Below are positions 16,255 through 24,521 of a stretch of DNA of 64,000 nucleotides, one piece after another; position 1 is the first letter of the stretch, and each line of letters begins with the position of its first letter. Location: contig JAUCZK010000012.1 in NCBI GenBank assembly GCA_030373145.1, positions 1-64,000 on the forward strand, in the 5' to 3' direction. The translations under genes were made by a program, and so were the position numbers. Below the pieces are notes generated by a model that had not been told where the DNA came from, did not search any database, and worked only from the letters and a program-made list of their open reading frames with translations. The DNA comes from Cyanobium sp. CZS48M (GTDB lineage Bacteria; Cyanobacteriota; Cyanobacteriia; PCC-6307; Cyanobiaceae).

Positions 16255-17078
16255 CGGCCGTCGGCGCGGCGCAGGGTGATCGCAAGGGCCCCATCGGGCC
16301 GGCGCAACTCCAGCCGGTTCGCTTCGATCTGCCACTGGCTGGCGGATTCAAGGGCGCTCAGGAACTGAATCTCCTGCTCCATCACGCCCCGGGGCCGCAC
16401 GCAGATCCTGCGGGTCGCCGCTGGCGGACTCACCTGGATCGTTCCCTGGCCCACCACCGCCGCTGCGTGGTAACGGTTGCAGCCAGCCGTTCCAGCCAGG
16501 CGGCCCCTGGAGCTGAGCTCCAGGCTGAGGGTGGTGCCGGTCAGGGTGCTCACCACCGCCTGCTTGCCGTTGTTCAGCCCGGTGACGATCCAGAGGGCGC
16601 CGGCGATCTCCTGGGGCTGGGGCCGGAAGCGGGCCACGGGCTTGCCATTGGCGGCCATCAGCTCCAGCTGGCCGTTGCGCAGGGCGTAGCCCCTGGCCGC
16701 CGTCAGGGCTGCCCTGAAGGCTTCTGCCTGGCGCATCTGCTGATCAGGACAGGCCATCTGGGTGGAGGGACCCTGTTCGCTCACCCGAAAGATCGAGTCC
16801 CGCACCTGAACCGAGGCGGAGTAGCGGTTGCAGCCGTCGCTGCCGCTGACGCGGCCCTGCTCCAGGCGCAGGGTCGGAGTGGGCGGAACCACCGCTCTGC
16901 GTCCCGGGATCGATTCCAGCAGCCAGGCACTGCCCTCCAGGGGCGAGGGTCGCCGCTGCGCCGCCGCAGGCTCCCCCGCCGGCCGGGTCTGGGACAGCAG
17001 CGGGTTGGCCGTTATCGCCAGCAACCCCCCCAGGGCCAGCGCCAGGGAAGCCCAGGCTCCTGTACTGCGTTTGCTCAT
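16251..17078 (-). CDS. Exported protein with two META (HslJ-like) domains
   Basis: About 275 residues. Signal peptide (STGAWASLALALGGLLAITANPLLS) and two META-type repeats: LEGSAWLLESIPG ... GSDGCNRYSASV ... TQMACPDQQMRQAEAFRAAL, and IAGALWIVTGLNNG ... GTAGCNRYHAAA ... TRRICVRPRGVMEQEIQFLSAL. The GCNRY and following Cys blocks match HslJ and related periplasmic META proteins, linked in E. coli to heat shock and novobiocin resistance. The ATG at 17078 is used because it gives a clean signal peptide; the longer ORF to 17183 runs into the transporter gene. Confidence 0.78.
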   Translation of the reverse strand: MSKRSTGAWASLALALGGLLAITANPLLSQTRPAGEPAAAQRRPSPLEGSAWLLESIPGRRAVVPPTPTLRLEQGRVSGSDGCNRYSASVQVRDSIFRVSEQGPSTQMACPDQQMRQAEAFRAALTAARGYALRNGQLELMAANGKPVARFRPQPQEIAGALWIVTGLNNGKQAVVSTLTGTTLSLELSSRGRLAGTAGCNRYHAAAVVGQGTIQVSPPAATRRICVRPRGVMEQEIQFLSALESASQWQIEANRLELRRPDGALAITLRRADGR

Positions 17079-17079
17079 G

Positions 17080-17994
17080 TCACGCCCCACCGATGACGGT
17101 GCCCATCCTGGTGCCCAGCAGCACCAGCAGCAGCCCCACGACCGTGACGGGCAGGACCGGTTCCCCCAGCACCAGGGCCGCACTGGCCACGGCCACCACG
17201 ATGGTCAGCGACCCCCAGAGCGACACCTGGGCCACACTCCAGTGGCGGTAGGCCTGGCGCAGGGCCAGTTCACTGCCCAGGGACAGGCCCAGTCCGTAGA
17301 TCACGATCACACCCACCACCCAGCGGGCATTGAGCAGGTGGAAATGGACCGGCCCGAACAGGATCAGGGCCAGGGCTCCGAAGATCAGCGCTGAGACGGT
17401 GGTGGTGAGCCCCACCGTGAGGGTGATCGGCCAGCCGCGCTGGGCGATGGCACGGCCACTCACCCCAGCCCCGGCAAAGGCCAGCACCCCCAGCAGCGCC
17501 CAGATCACCCCCGACAGTTGATCCATCCGACCGCCCAGGCCAGCCACTCCCAGCTGGGGCAGCAGCAGCCCCAGGGCGATCAGGCCGAAGCTCAGCCAGA
17601 ACCCCCGCGGCAGGGCCTCCCCCAGGAACCGCCGGGCCAGCAGCGCCGAGAGGGGCAGCACCAGGGCAAAGAGCAGGGTCTGGCTGATCACCGTGAGCGA
17701 CTCAAGGGCGAAGTAGAAGGCCACCGGACCCAGCAGCAGTCCCAGCAGGGTGTCGAGGGCCAGCAGGCGTTGATCACCCCCGTTCAGTTGCTTCAGCAGC
17801 GCGGGCAGTTGCCGGCGGCCGGGCAGCAGCGCCATGAGGCCAACGATCAGCTGGGCCACAAAGAAAACGTTGCAGAAGCTGATCGGGTTCTCACCGCCGA
17901 TCGGATGGTTCGCTCCGAAGTCCTGGAGTCCTTTCAGCGCCGTGGCATTGAGCCCCTTGAGCACGACATACAGCACCAGGGGCAGCCAGGCCAT
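17080..17994 (-). CDS. EamA/DMT-family membrane transporter
   Basis: 304 residues with about ten hydrophobic segments, arranged as two related halves, typical for drug/metabolite transporters (EamA). The first half starts WLPLVLYVVLKGLNATALKGLQ, the second includes IWALLGVLAFAGAGVSGRAIAQRGWP and SLWGSLTIVVAVASAALVLGEPVLPVTVVGLLLVLLGTRMG, the EamA end signature. The substrate cannot be read from sequence. It is one base upstream of the META gene and eight bases downstream of the outer-membrane protein gene, inside the seven-gene envelope cluster. Confidence 0.82.
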   Translation of the reverse strand: MAWLPLVLYVVLKGLNATALKGLQDFGANHPIGGENPISFCNVFFVAQLIVGLMALLPGRRQLPALLKQLNGGDQRLLALDTLLGLLLGPVAFYFALESLTVISQTLLFALVLPLSALLARRFLGEALPRGFWLSFGLIALGLLLPQLGVAGLGGRMDQLSGVIWALLGVLAFAGAGVSGRAIAQRGWPITLTVGLTTTVSALIFGALALILFGPVHFHLLNARWVVGVIVIYGLGLSLGSELALRQAYRHWSVAQVSLWGSLTIVVAVASAALVLGEPVLPVTVVGLLLVLLGTRMGTVIGGA

Positions 17995-18002
17995 GGCTGG
18001 GC

Positions 18003-18812
18003 TCAGAAAAAGAATTTCGCCCCCAACTCCACGCCGTTCTGGTTGATGCTGTAGGCATTTTGGGGGGACTGGTCATTCGTGCCGCCCAGGTGCATGTAGC
18101 GCCAGGAGAGGTTGAGCTGGGTGTTGTTCCCCACGGCATAACCCATGCCCACCTGGGCGTTGGCGGAGTAATCCTCGGAGTTGTTGACGCCGAATCCACC
18201 GAGATCGCCGCGGGCGAACAGGCGCAGTCGTGGTGTGAGAAACACCATGGCCTGGGTGCCGATCAACGGTTGGGCCACGGTGCCTCCGAAGCTTCTGGAG
18301 CGCGAGGCGCTCAGCCTTGGCCCCTCGAACTGAACGTCCAGGTCGTAGCGCATGTCGACGAAGCGCACGCCGGCATAGGGGATCACACTGAAGCTGCCGG
18401 CCTTGGCGATGGCTTCTTCCCGGTCACCGAAGCGATAACGGGCGGCCAGGTCGTAGATGCCCTGGATGTTGTTGAGCGAGGCGTCCAGCCGCCGGATCCC
18501 ATCACGGGATGTCCTGCCTTCTTCACCCCGCACAGACACGTAGCTGAGGTCGGTGAGCATGCCGAGCCGGTTGTACTCGACGCTCCCCCGCACATAGGCG
18601 GCCATGGTCAACGGACGCAGCACCTGATTCAGATCCAGATCCACATCGGCGGTGAGACCCCTGACGGTGGTGCTGCCGGTGGTGCGCAAAGGGAAGAATC
18701 CATATACCTCCACCGTGGCGTTCCAGGGGGAGGGGGCTGGCGGTTCGGAGGTCTCTGTCTCCTCGGCGATGGCGGCGCCCGGGGCCATCAGGGCCGGGAT
18801 CAGAGTTGCCAA
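18003..18812 (-). CDS. Outer-membrane beta-barrel protein
   Basis: About 269 residues, with a signal sequence (LIPALMAPGAAIA) and alternating hydrophobic strands (WNATVEVYGFFP, MAAYVRGSVEYNRLGMLTDLSYVSV, VIPYAGVRFVDMRYDLDVQF, LRLFARGDLGGFGV, NTQLNLSWRYMHLGG) ending in GVELGAKFFF. A terminal Phe after a beta strand is the classic outer-membrane insertion signal. The start is doubtful: the only usual codon is TTG at 18812, giving a signal peptide without a basic N-region, while the open frame continues upstream with LLLALA to a stop near 18845. First gene of the seven-gene cluster. Confidence 0.78.
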   Translation of the reverse strand: MATLIPALMAPGAAIAEETETSEPPAPSPWNATVEVYGFFPLRTTGSTTVRGLTADVDLDLNQVLRPLTMAAYVRGSVEYNRLGMLTDLSYVSVRGEEGRTSRDGIRRLDASLNNIQGIYDLAARYRFGDREEAIAKAGSFSVIPYAGVRFVDMRYDLDVQFEGPRLSASRSRSFGGTVAQPLIGTQAMVFLTPRLRLFARGDLGGFGVNNSEDYSANAQVGMGYAVGNNTQLNLSWRYMHLGGTNDQSPQNAYSINQNGVELGAKFFF

Positions 18813-18962
18813 GGCGAGCAGCAGAGCGCTCTGAGGCTGCTGGACCAGCAGGGCGTAAACAGTTTAGCGCAACGGCTTCAAAATGAACAGCGGTGCGGCC
18901 AGGGTAGGGGTGGCCTGAGGCGCCGCCCGTGTGAATTGACAAACAGGCTCAAGGGGATAGCG

Positions 18963-19625
18963 TCAAGCAGGCTGCCGGCCGAAGATCTCCAGATAGCGAT
19001 CGTCCACGGCTCCCACCTCAAGCTGGCTCAGGCCGGCCTCAGCCAGCTGGGCCTCCACCTCCTCCACCGTGAAGGCAGCCCGCAGCGACTGCCGGTAGTC
19101 GTGCTGCAGCACGGGCGGGGCGCCGGCGGCATGGGTGGCCACCAGCCGCTCCAGGGCGGCGTGATCGGTGGGACGCCGCAGATCCCTGATGCAGATCGCA
19201 GCACCGGGGGCCGCCAGCTGCCTCACCGTGTTCCAGAGCACCTGGGGATCATGAAGGTGATGTAGCAGGCTGTTGCTCACCACGGCGCTGTAGCCCCCCT
19301 GCAGCTGAGGGCAGGGGAGCAGGGCCTGCTGGAAGCTCACGGATCCGCGGGGCCGTTCACCCTGCTGAAAGTGTCGCAGCCGCAGCTGATCGAGGCGGGC
19401 GAAGGCGATCGCCAGCATCGCCCCGGAGCCATCCACTCCCACCACCAAGCTGGAGGGGTGGCGCTCGGCCAGGCGGAAGGTGATGTTGCCCGGCCCGCAA
19501 CCCAGATCGATGATGCGCTCCCCCAGCTGGGCACCGAAGCAGCAGGCGATGCGCTCCACCATGGCCTGGTCGGTGGCACTGAAATCAGCTTCGGCGTAGG
19601 CCAGGGCCTGCTCGGCCCCCTCCAT
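18963..19625 (-). CDS. Class I SAM-dependent methyltransferase
   Basis: 220 residues. Motif I IIDLGCGPGNITFRLAE, acidic residue at VVGVDGSGAML, and YSAVVSNSLLHHLHDP as motif IV identify a Rossmann-fold methyltransferase of the UbiE/small-molecule type. The C-terminal part (FTVEEVEAQLAEAGLSQLEV) is typical of this group. The substrate is unknown. It sits 70 bases downstream of the RodZ-like gene on the same strand and may be co-transcribed. Confidence 0.82.
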   Translation of the reverse strand: MEGAEQALAYAEADFSATDQAMVERIACCFGAQLGERIIDLGCGPGNITFRLAERHPSSLVVGVDGSGAMLAIAFARLDQLRLRHFQQGERPRGSVSFQQALLPCPQLQGGYSAVVSNSLLHHLHDPQVLWNTVRQLAAPGAAICIRDLRRPTDHAALERLVATHAAGAPPVLQHDYRQSLRAAFTVEEVEAQLAEAGLSQLEVGAVDDRYLEIFGRQPA

Positions 19626-19695
19626 CAGCTCAGGTTCGCAGACGCGCTCGATCGGGATACTCCTGGAGGTGTTGACCAGTCTCCCTCTGGTCGCT

Positions 19696-20598
19696 TCAGC
19701 GGCTGGAGCTGCTCGTGGGAGGTTGGCGCTCTCCGCTGCTGGAGAACCGCTGCCAGCTGATCTGCTCGATCGTGCCCAGGGTCTGGGACTCGCCTGAGGC
19801 TGTGGTCACTGTGATCAGATCCGGGCGGCCCGCCATCACCTCAAGCCCTGCCCCCAGGGAAAAGTTGCCGGTGCCGGTGAACAGGCCCCGGAACAGTTCC
19901 TTGCCCTCGCCATTGCGCACTTCCAGCCAACTGGGTTCCCGGCTGCTGAGCTGAAGGCTCCCCTGACTGGGCTTGCCGGTATTGGCTGGCTCGCTTGTTT
20001 GGCTGGCAGGGCTGATGGCTTCGCTGGCCTCGGCGCCCACGGGTGGGCTCGTCAGGTTGCTGGCGGCGGGTTGGCTGGGCTTCCACCCGAAGGCCAGGCC
20101 GGCCGCCAGGGCCAGCACACCGGCACCGCCTGCCAGCAGCCAGGTCATCCCGACCCTTCGGGGCTTTCGGGTTGGTTGAAGCTGGGCGGCGCTGCTGGGG
20201 TCCCGGGGGGCCATGGCGGGAGCCGCCAGGCTCACCCTGGCCACGGGAGCCGCGGTGGGTGCAGCCGTGCGTTTCACTCCAGGCAGGTGGATGTCCAGCA
20301 GGGGCTCGGTCAGCTGGTCGGTGTCAAGGCCGAGGCTGGTGGCCACCCGTCTGGCCTGGGCGATCAGGTAGATCCGCTCGGGCAGCCGCGTGTGGTCGCC
20401 TGATTCCAGGGCGTCGAGCCGGTCGGCGGAGAGATAGTTCTGCTCCGCCAGCACGGCCAGCGGGATGCCCTGGGCCTCACGGGCTTCAGCGAGCGCCCGG
20501 CCCAGGCTCACCAGGATGGGTAGCCGCTCACAGGCCGAGGAGTCGGCTGTGGCTGCCGAGTCTCCGGGCTCTGCTGGGTGGGACGCGCGCTCGCTCAC
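19696..20598 (-). CDS. RodZ-like helix-turn-helix membrane protein
   Basis: 300 residues. Cytoplasmic N-terminal HTH (LGRALAEAREAQGIPLAVLAEQNYLSADRLDALESGDHTRLPERIYL), a basic linker (RKPRRVGM), one membrane helix (TWLLAGGAGVLALAAGLAFGW) and a periplasmic C-terminal domain (PSWLEVRNGEGKELFRGLFTGTGNFSLGAGLEVMAGRPDLITV) of the DUF4115 type. This is the RodZ arrangement, a cytoskeleton-linked morphogenesis factor that binds MreB. Pro/Ala/Ser-rich linkers flank the helix. Confidence 0.82.
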   Translation of the reverse strand: MSERASHPAEPGDSAATADSSACERLPILVSLGRALAEAREAQGIPLAVLAEQNYLSADRLDALESGDHTRLPERIYLIAQARRVATSLGLDTDQLTEPLLDIHLPGVKRTAAPTAAPVARVSLAAPAMAPRDPSSAAQLQPTRKPRRVGMTWLLAGGAGVLALAAGLAFGWKPSQPAASNLTSPPVGAEASEAISPASQTSEPANTGKPSQGSLQLSSREPSWLEVRNGEGKELFRGLFTGTGNFSLGAGLEVMAGRPDLITVTTASGESQTLGTIEQISWQRFSSSGERQPPTSSSSR

Positions 20599-20710
20599 GC
20601 TGGGGTTGCGGTCGATGGATCACTCCATCATGAAGGGAAGCTCCGATGGCGTCGGATGCCTCTGCTGCATCATTCTCCCTGCCCAGTCAGGTTGTGCTCG
20701 CAGGAGGAGC

Positions 20711-21076
20711 TCAACGGGCTGGGGGAACGACTACACAGGTCAGCGGTTGCTCCGCTTGTGCGGGGGTGCGGATCCAGCTGGCTTCCCGGCCCTTCACCCA
20801 GAACTCCTGGCCCAGGGAGCTGTAGCGGGCACCACTGGCGGAGCGGGCCTCGGGCAAGCGCACCGCTTGGCCTTCCACGATCAGCACCACCTGCCGTGGG
20901 TCCTCGGGGAAGAACAGGGCCGTGGCCTGCAGCGTTTTTCCAGAGCCGCTGCAGCGATACTCCGCCCGGATCGCTGGTTCGGCGCTGGAGGCCTGACCTA
21001 GCAGCAAAACGGTGCCAAGGCCAGCGGCCAAGGGCGACAGGACCATCGCGGGACACAGCAACGAAAGGCCGACCAT
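20711..21076 (-). CDS. Exported MliC-like protein (lysozyme-inhibitor fold)
   Basis: About 121 residues. Signal peptide (MVLSPLAAGLGTVLLLGQASSA), then AIRAEYRCSGSGKTLQATALFFPEDPRQVVLIVEGQAVRLPEARSASGARYSSLGQEFWVKGREASW. The YxC...GK...V.F.....V.L...G....L...ASGARY pattern is that of the MliC domain, which inhibits C-type lysozyme; in free-living cyanobacteria the role is unclear. The ATG at 21076 is chosen over the longer ORF to 21157. An ATG inside the signal sequence is also possible. Confidence 0.7.
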   Translation of the reverse strand: MVGLSLLCPAMVLSPLAAGLGTVLLLGQASSAEPAIRAEYRCSGSGKTLQATALFFPEDPRQVVLIVEGQAVRLPEARSASGARYSSLGQEFWVKGREASWIRTPAQAEQPLTCVVVPPAR

Positions 21077-21162
21077 GGCGTGGATCCTGCCATGCCCTTG
21101 CACTGTGCCATCACGAGACCCAATCTGGTGCCAGCAGACTGCAGGCCGATGCACCATTCACG

Positions 21163-21591
21163 ATGAGGAGCTCCAGGCCCCCGCTGCGCCTCTCCCGCTC
21201 TGGGCAACGCCCCCGGGCCACCCCCTGGATCGAGGGGTTGGCCCGAGTTCTGCTCGCCCTGGTGTTCGTGCATGCCCTGGTGGGAAAACTCACGAACTTT
21301 GCCGCGGTGGCCGACAAGATCGCCGCCAAAGGTCTTCCCCTGGCCCCTCTGCTGTTGGTGCTGGCCATGGCCCTGCTGGCGTTGGGATCGGCCCTGCTCA
21401 TCCTGGGTTGGCGTCAGCGCCTGGGCGCGGTGCTGCTGCTGGTCTTCCTCGTGCCCACCAGCCTGATCTTCCACAGCGAGCTGGGCAACACCGCTGAGCG
21501 CATCCAGCTGCTGAAGAACCTGGCGATCATTGCGGGTCTGCTGCTGGTGGCCAATCAGCCGGGGGAGCGGCGGCCGAGACTTCGTCGTTAA
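21163..21591 (+). CDS. DoxX-family membrane protein
   Basis: About 142 residues with four hydrophobic segments. GLARVLLALVFVHALVGKLTNFAAVADKIAAKGLPLAPLLLVLAMALLALGSALLILGWRQRLGAVLLLVFLVPTSLIFH is a textbook DoxX domain (first helix, G.L.NF..V, A.KG.P). Members are small redox-linked membrane proteins of mostly unknown role. Start at the ATG 21163; the track ORF from 20578 is an unlikely extension through the antisense of the MliC gene. Its stop TAA overlaps the convergent solanesyl-diphosphate synthase stop (TTAA). Confidence 0.82.
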   Translation: MRSSRPPLRLSRSGQRPRATPWIEGLARVLLALVFVHALVGKLTNFAAVADKIAAKGLPLAPLLLVLAMALLALGSALLILGWRQRLGAVLLLVFLVPTSLIFHSELGNTAERIQLLKNLAIIAGLLLVANQPGERRPRLRR

Positions 21592-22559
21592 TAGAGCCGG
21601 CTGAGCACGAACTCGGGCAGGCTCAGCAGGGCCGTGCGGGAGTCGGAGGGGTTGAGCCACTGCAGGGCTTCACCGGCTTCGCGCGCAAACCCTTCAGCCA
21701 GGGACCTGGAGCGGGGGATTGCCTCGCAGCCCCGCACCAGTGCCAGCGCCTGCGCCAGATCATCGGGTTCGCAGAGTTCCCGCTCAATCAGCCCCGCCAG
21801 GGCCGGACGCTCCTCCAGGGCATAGAGCACCGGAGCGGTGAGATAGCCGGTGGCCAGGTCGCTGGCGGCGGGTTTGCCCAGCTGCTGGTCGCTGCCGGTG
21901 AAATCGAGGATGTCATCGACCACCTGGAAGGCGAGGCCGAGCTGGCGGCCGAAGCGGTAGAGGTCTTCGAGGCGGTCGTTGTCGAGGCCGCTGAGCACAC
22001 CCGAGGCCTTGGCGCTGTTGGCGATCAGGGAGGCCGTTTTGCAATAGCTCTTGTCGAGGTAGGTCTCGAAGCTCTGGCCGGTGTCGTAGCGGTAGAGGCC
22101 CTGGCGTACCTCGCCATCGGCCAGATCCATGATCACGCGCGAGAGCAGCTTGACCACGGCGAGATCGTCGAGGTTGGCCAGGTGCCAGCTGGCCTGGGCA
22201 AAGAGAAAATCACCGGCGAGCACCGCCAGGCGGTTGTTGAAGCGACTGTGCACCGTGTCCACCCCACGGCGCGTGGAGGCCTCATCCACCACGTCATCGT
22301 GGACGAGCGAGGCGGTGTGAATCATCTCGGTGATCTCCGCCAGGCGCCGGTGGCGACTGGAGAGCTCGCCGTCCGGGGAGAGGGCGCGGGAGAGCAGCAG
22401 CACAATGCCGGGGCGGATGCGCTTGCCGCCGGCGCTGAACAGGTGCTCAGCGGCAGCCTGAAGAATTGGGTGCCCAGCTCCAATCAAAGAGCGCAGATCG
22501 CTCAGCAGGGTTTCCAGGTCGTTCTCGACCGGCTGGAGCAGCTCTGCAACGGTGGCCAT
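21588..22559 (-). CDS. sds: Solanesyl diphosphate synthase
   Basis: 323 residues, trans-polyprenyl diphosphate synthase. First aspartate-rich motif LVHDDVVDEASTRRG, GGKRIRPGIVLL at the IPP site, and second aspartate motif FQVVDDILDFTGSDQQLGKP. EMIHTASLVHDDVVD, with an alanine before the motif, fits long-chain (C45/C40) enzymes that make the plastoquinone side chain, in contrast to the crtE paralogue at 53.6 kb, which has the short-chain DDLPAMD motif. Monocistronic or upstream of nothing; murI follows 23 bases behind its start on the same strand. Confidence 0.88.
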   Translation of the reverse strand: MATVAELLQPVENDLETLLSDLRSLIGAGHPILQAAAEHLFSAGGKRIRPGIVLLLSRALSPDGELSSRHRRLAEITEMIHTASLVHDDVVDEASTRRGVDTVHSRFNNRLAVLAGDFLFAQASWHLANLDDLAVVKLLSRVIMDLADGEVRQGLYRYDTGQSFETYLDKSYCKTASLIANSAKASGVLSGLDNDRLEDLYRFGRQLGLAFQVVDDILDFTGSDQQLGKPAASDLATGYLTAPVLYALEERPALAGLIERELCEPDDLAQALALVRGCEAIPRSRSLAEGFAREAGEALQWLNPSDSRTALLSLPEFVLSRLY

Positions 22560-22582
22560 GTCTCCCGCCCTGTGCCGCGATC

Positions 22583-23413
22583 CTAGAAGGCTCCCACCGA
22601 CGAACGCAGGCAGACCCGCTCCACCTGGGGTTGCCAGCCCAGCCAGGGGGCCGCGGCCAGGGCAAAGGCCTCGGCATCACCCGTGACGCAGAACCGGCCC
22701 CGCTCCACCGGCACCTCCCGGGGGTGCAGGCCGCAGGAGCGGGCCTGGTGCAGGGGTGCTTTGCCCAGCCGCTGGCCCAGCTGGGCCACCGCCGCCTGGG
22801 CCGGATCCACCAGCCGCACCTCGGGGGGCAGCAGCTCCCGCAGCAGGTCCTCCAGCAGGGGGTAGTGGGTGCAGCCCAGCACGATCGCCTCCACCCGCTC
22901 GGCCAGCAGCGGCTCGAGGTAGGCGATCGCCGCGGCGCGCAGGCGTGGATCGCTGAAATCACCGGCTTCAATCAGCGGCACGAAGGCGGGACAACCGATT
23001 TCGATCACCTGACAGGAGGGATCCACCAGGCGCAGGGCCCGGCCGTAGGCGCCGCTGGCAGCCGTGGCGGGGGTGGCGAGCACGCCCACCCGCGCGCAGC
23101 TCAGCTGGCTGGCGACGCAGTCGATCAGCCCGAAGACGGGCAGGCCTCTGCCGGCCTCGGCCTCGGCGATGTCGAAGGCCAGGGCATTGGTGGTGTTGCA
23201 GGCCATCAGCACGGCATCCACCTGCTGCCGCCGCAACCAGCCCACCACCTCCGCGGCGATGCGGCGGATCTCGTTGGGGGAGCGATGGCCATAGGGGACC
23301 CGGGCGGTGTCGCCGAGGTACACGAAGGGGATCTCGGGATGATGCTCAAGCATCCTGCGCAGCACCGTCAGCCCGCCCAATCCGCTGTCCAGCAGGCCGA
23401 TCCGCTGCTCCAT
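22583..23413 (-). CDS. murI: Glutamate racemase
   Basis: 276 residues. RIGLLDSGLGGLTVLRRML, VYLGDTARVPYGHRS, LMACNTTNAL (first catalytic cysteine) and VLGCTHYPLLEDLL (second catalytic cysteine) are the MurI motifs. It makes D-glutamate for peptidoglycan in the cytoplasm. Its ATG overlaps the amidase stop by one base (TGATG), so cell-wall hydrolysis and precursor synthesis are coupled in one transcript that may run on into sds. Confidence 0.93.
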   Translation of the reverse strand: MEQRIGLLDSGLGGLTVLRRMLEHHPEIPFVYLGDTARVPYGHRSPNEIRRIAAEVVGWLRRQQVDAVLMACNTTNALAFDIAEAEAGRGLPVFGLIDCVASQLSCARVGVLATPATAASGAYGRALRLVDPSCQVIEIGCPAFVPLIEAGDFSDPRLRAAAIAYLEPLLAERVEAIVLGCTHYPLLEDLLRELLPPEVRLVDPAQAAVAQLGQRLGKAPLHQARSCGLHPREVPVERGRFCVTGDAEAFALAAAPWLGWQPQVERVCLRSSVGAF

Positions 23414-24378
23414 CAGCCCCCTGCCAGATACCGGAGAATACCTCTCGTGATCGCCTGGGCCACTCGCTGCCGGTGGGACGCGGTGGCCAGGCGGGGGGAG
23501 TCGATGTCGCCGGTGACGAAGCCGGTCTCCACCAGGGCGGCGGGCATCACCGTGCGGCGGATCACGAAGAAGCGCCCGGTGCGCACCCCCCGGTCCGGAC
23601 TGCCCGGTGACACCGCCAGCACCTCCGACTGGACGGCCGCCGCCAGGGCCCGCGAAAGGGAGCTCTGGAAGTAGAAGGTCTCGATGCCGTTGACATCAGG
23701 CCGGGCCATGCTCAGGGCATTGGCATGGATGCTGAGGAAGGCATCAGCGCGACTGCTGTTGGCCAGGGACACCCGCGGCGGCAGGTCCACATCGATTTCA
23801 GAGGTGCGCGTCAAGATCACCTGAACCCCCTTGGCCTGGAGCAATCGCGCCACCTGGAGGCTGATGTCGAGCACCACATCGGTTTCGCGCAGGCCGCCGA
23901 TGCCCACCGCGCCTGGGTCAGGGCCGCCATGGCCTGGATCGATCACCACCCGAAAGCGCCCGCGGGGCACATCCGGAAGGCCGGCGGAGGAGAATGGCGT
24001 GCGGCTGATGCCGGGGGTGAAACCTGGATTGGAGCGCCAGGGGACCGAGGCGGCATTGATATCCCCTTCACCGATCGTGCGCAGGCTGCGAGTGGGAAGA
24101 CCCTCGAACTCCAGCTTCCAGCGGTCCCGGGAGGTGCCCACCAGCCTCAGGCGCCTGGGATCGAGCTGGGTGCCGGGCTGGAACTCCAGCACCAGTCGGG
24201 TGGTTTCGGAATCTGGCTTGCCGATGCGCACCTCTCGCAGGACGCCATTGCCACGGATACTGCGGGTGCGGCCGGGGGCTCCTGGCAGATCGATCCAGAC
24301 CCTGGGCCCGGTGTTGCCCTGGCCCGCCTCAAAAAAGGCCTGCAGGGAAATCGACGGGGAGGTGCGCAGCTCCAGCAC
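23413..24378 (-). CDS. N-acetylmuramoyl-L-alanine amidase (AmiC/Amidase_3) with N-terminal AMIN-type domain
   Basis: At least 321 residues. The N-terminal beta-rich domain resembles AMIN targeting domains; the catalytic domain runs from RFRVVIDPGHGGPDPGAVGIGGLRETDVVLDISLQ, with zinc ligands in DPGHGG, the Glu in RETD, the SIHANA histidine and the final Glu in ALVETGF. It cleaves peptidoglycan side chains in the periplasm. The track start (GTG 24378) lacks a signal peptide, but the same frame continues upstream with LRKPRLPRLGPLSTLVLGAALQGALLLAALPAKAASA, a convincing one, with no ATG, GTG or TTG in range. A CTG near 24519 is the likely true start. Confidence 0.85.
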   Translation of the reverse strand: MLELRTSPSISLQAFFEAGQGNTGPRVWIDLPGAPGRTRSIRGNGVLREVRIGKPDSETTRLVLEFQPGTQLDPRRLRLVGTSRDRWKLEFEGLPTRSLRTIGEGDINAASVPWRSNPGFTPGISRTPFSSAGLPDVPRGRFRVVIDPGHGGPDPGAVGIGGLRETDVVLDISLQVARLLQAKGVQVILTRTSEIDVDLPPRVSLANSSRADAFLSIHANALSMARPDVNGIETFYFQSSLSRALAAAVQSEVLAVSPGSPDRGVRTGRFFVIRRTVMPAALVETGFVTGDIDSPRLATASHRQRVAQAITRGILRYLAGG

Positions 24379-24521
24379 CCCCTCACTGTTGATGCGCCAG
24401 GCCGCCAGGGCACTGGCGGCCTTTGCCGGCAGGGCGGCCAGCAGCAGGGCGCCCTGCAGAGCCGCGCCCAGAACAAGGGTGCTCAGCGGGCCGAGACGGG
24501 GTAGGCGTGGCTTCCTCAGGA

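Noticed and set aside
20578-21162. N-terminal extension of the DoxX ORF
   Set aside because: It lies antisense to the MliC-like gene and reads as random Arg/Pro/Ser-rich sequence; the DoxX helix begins shortly after the ATG at 21163.
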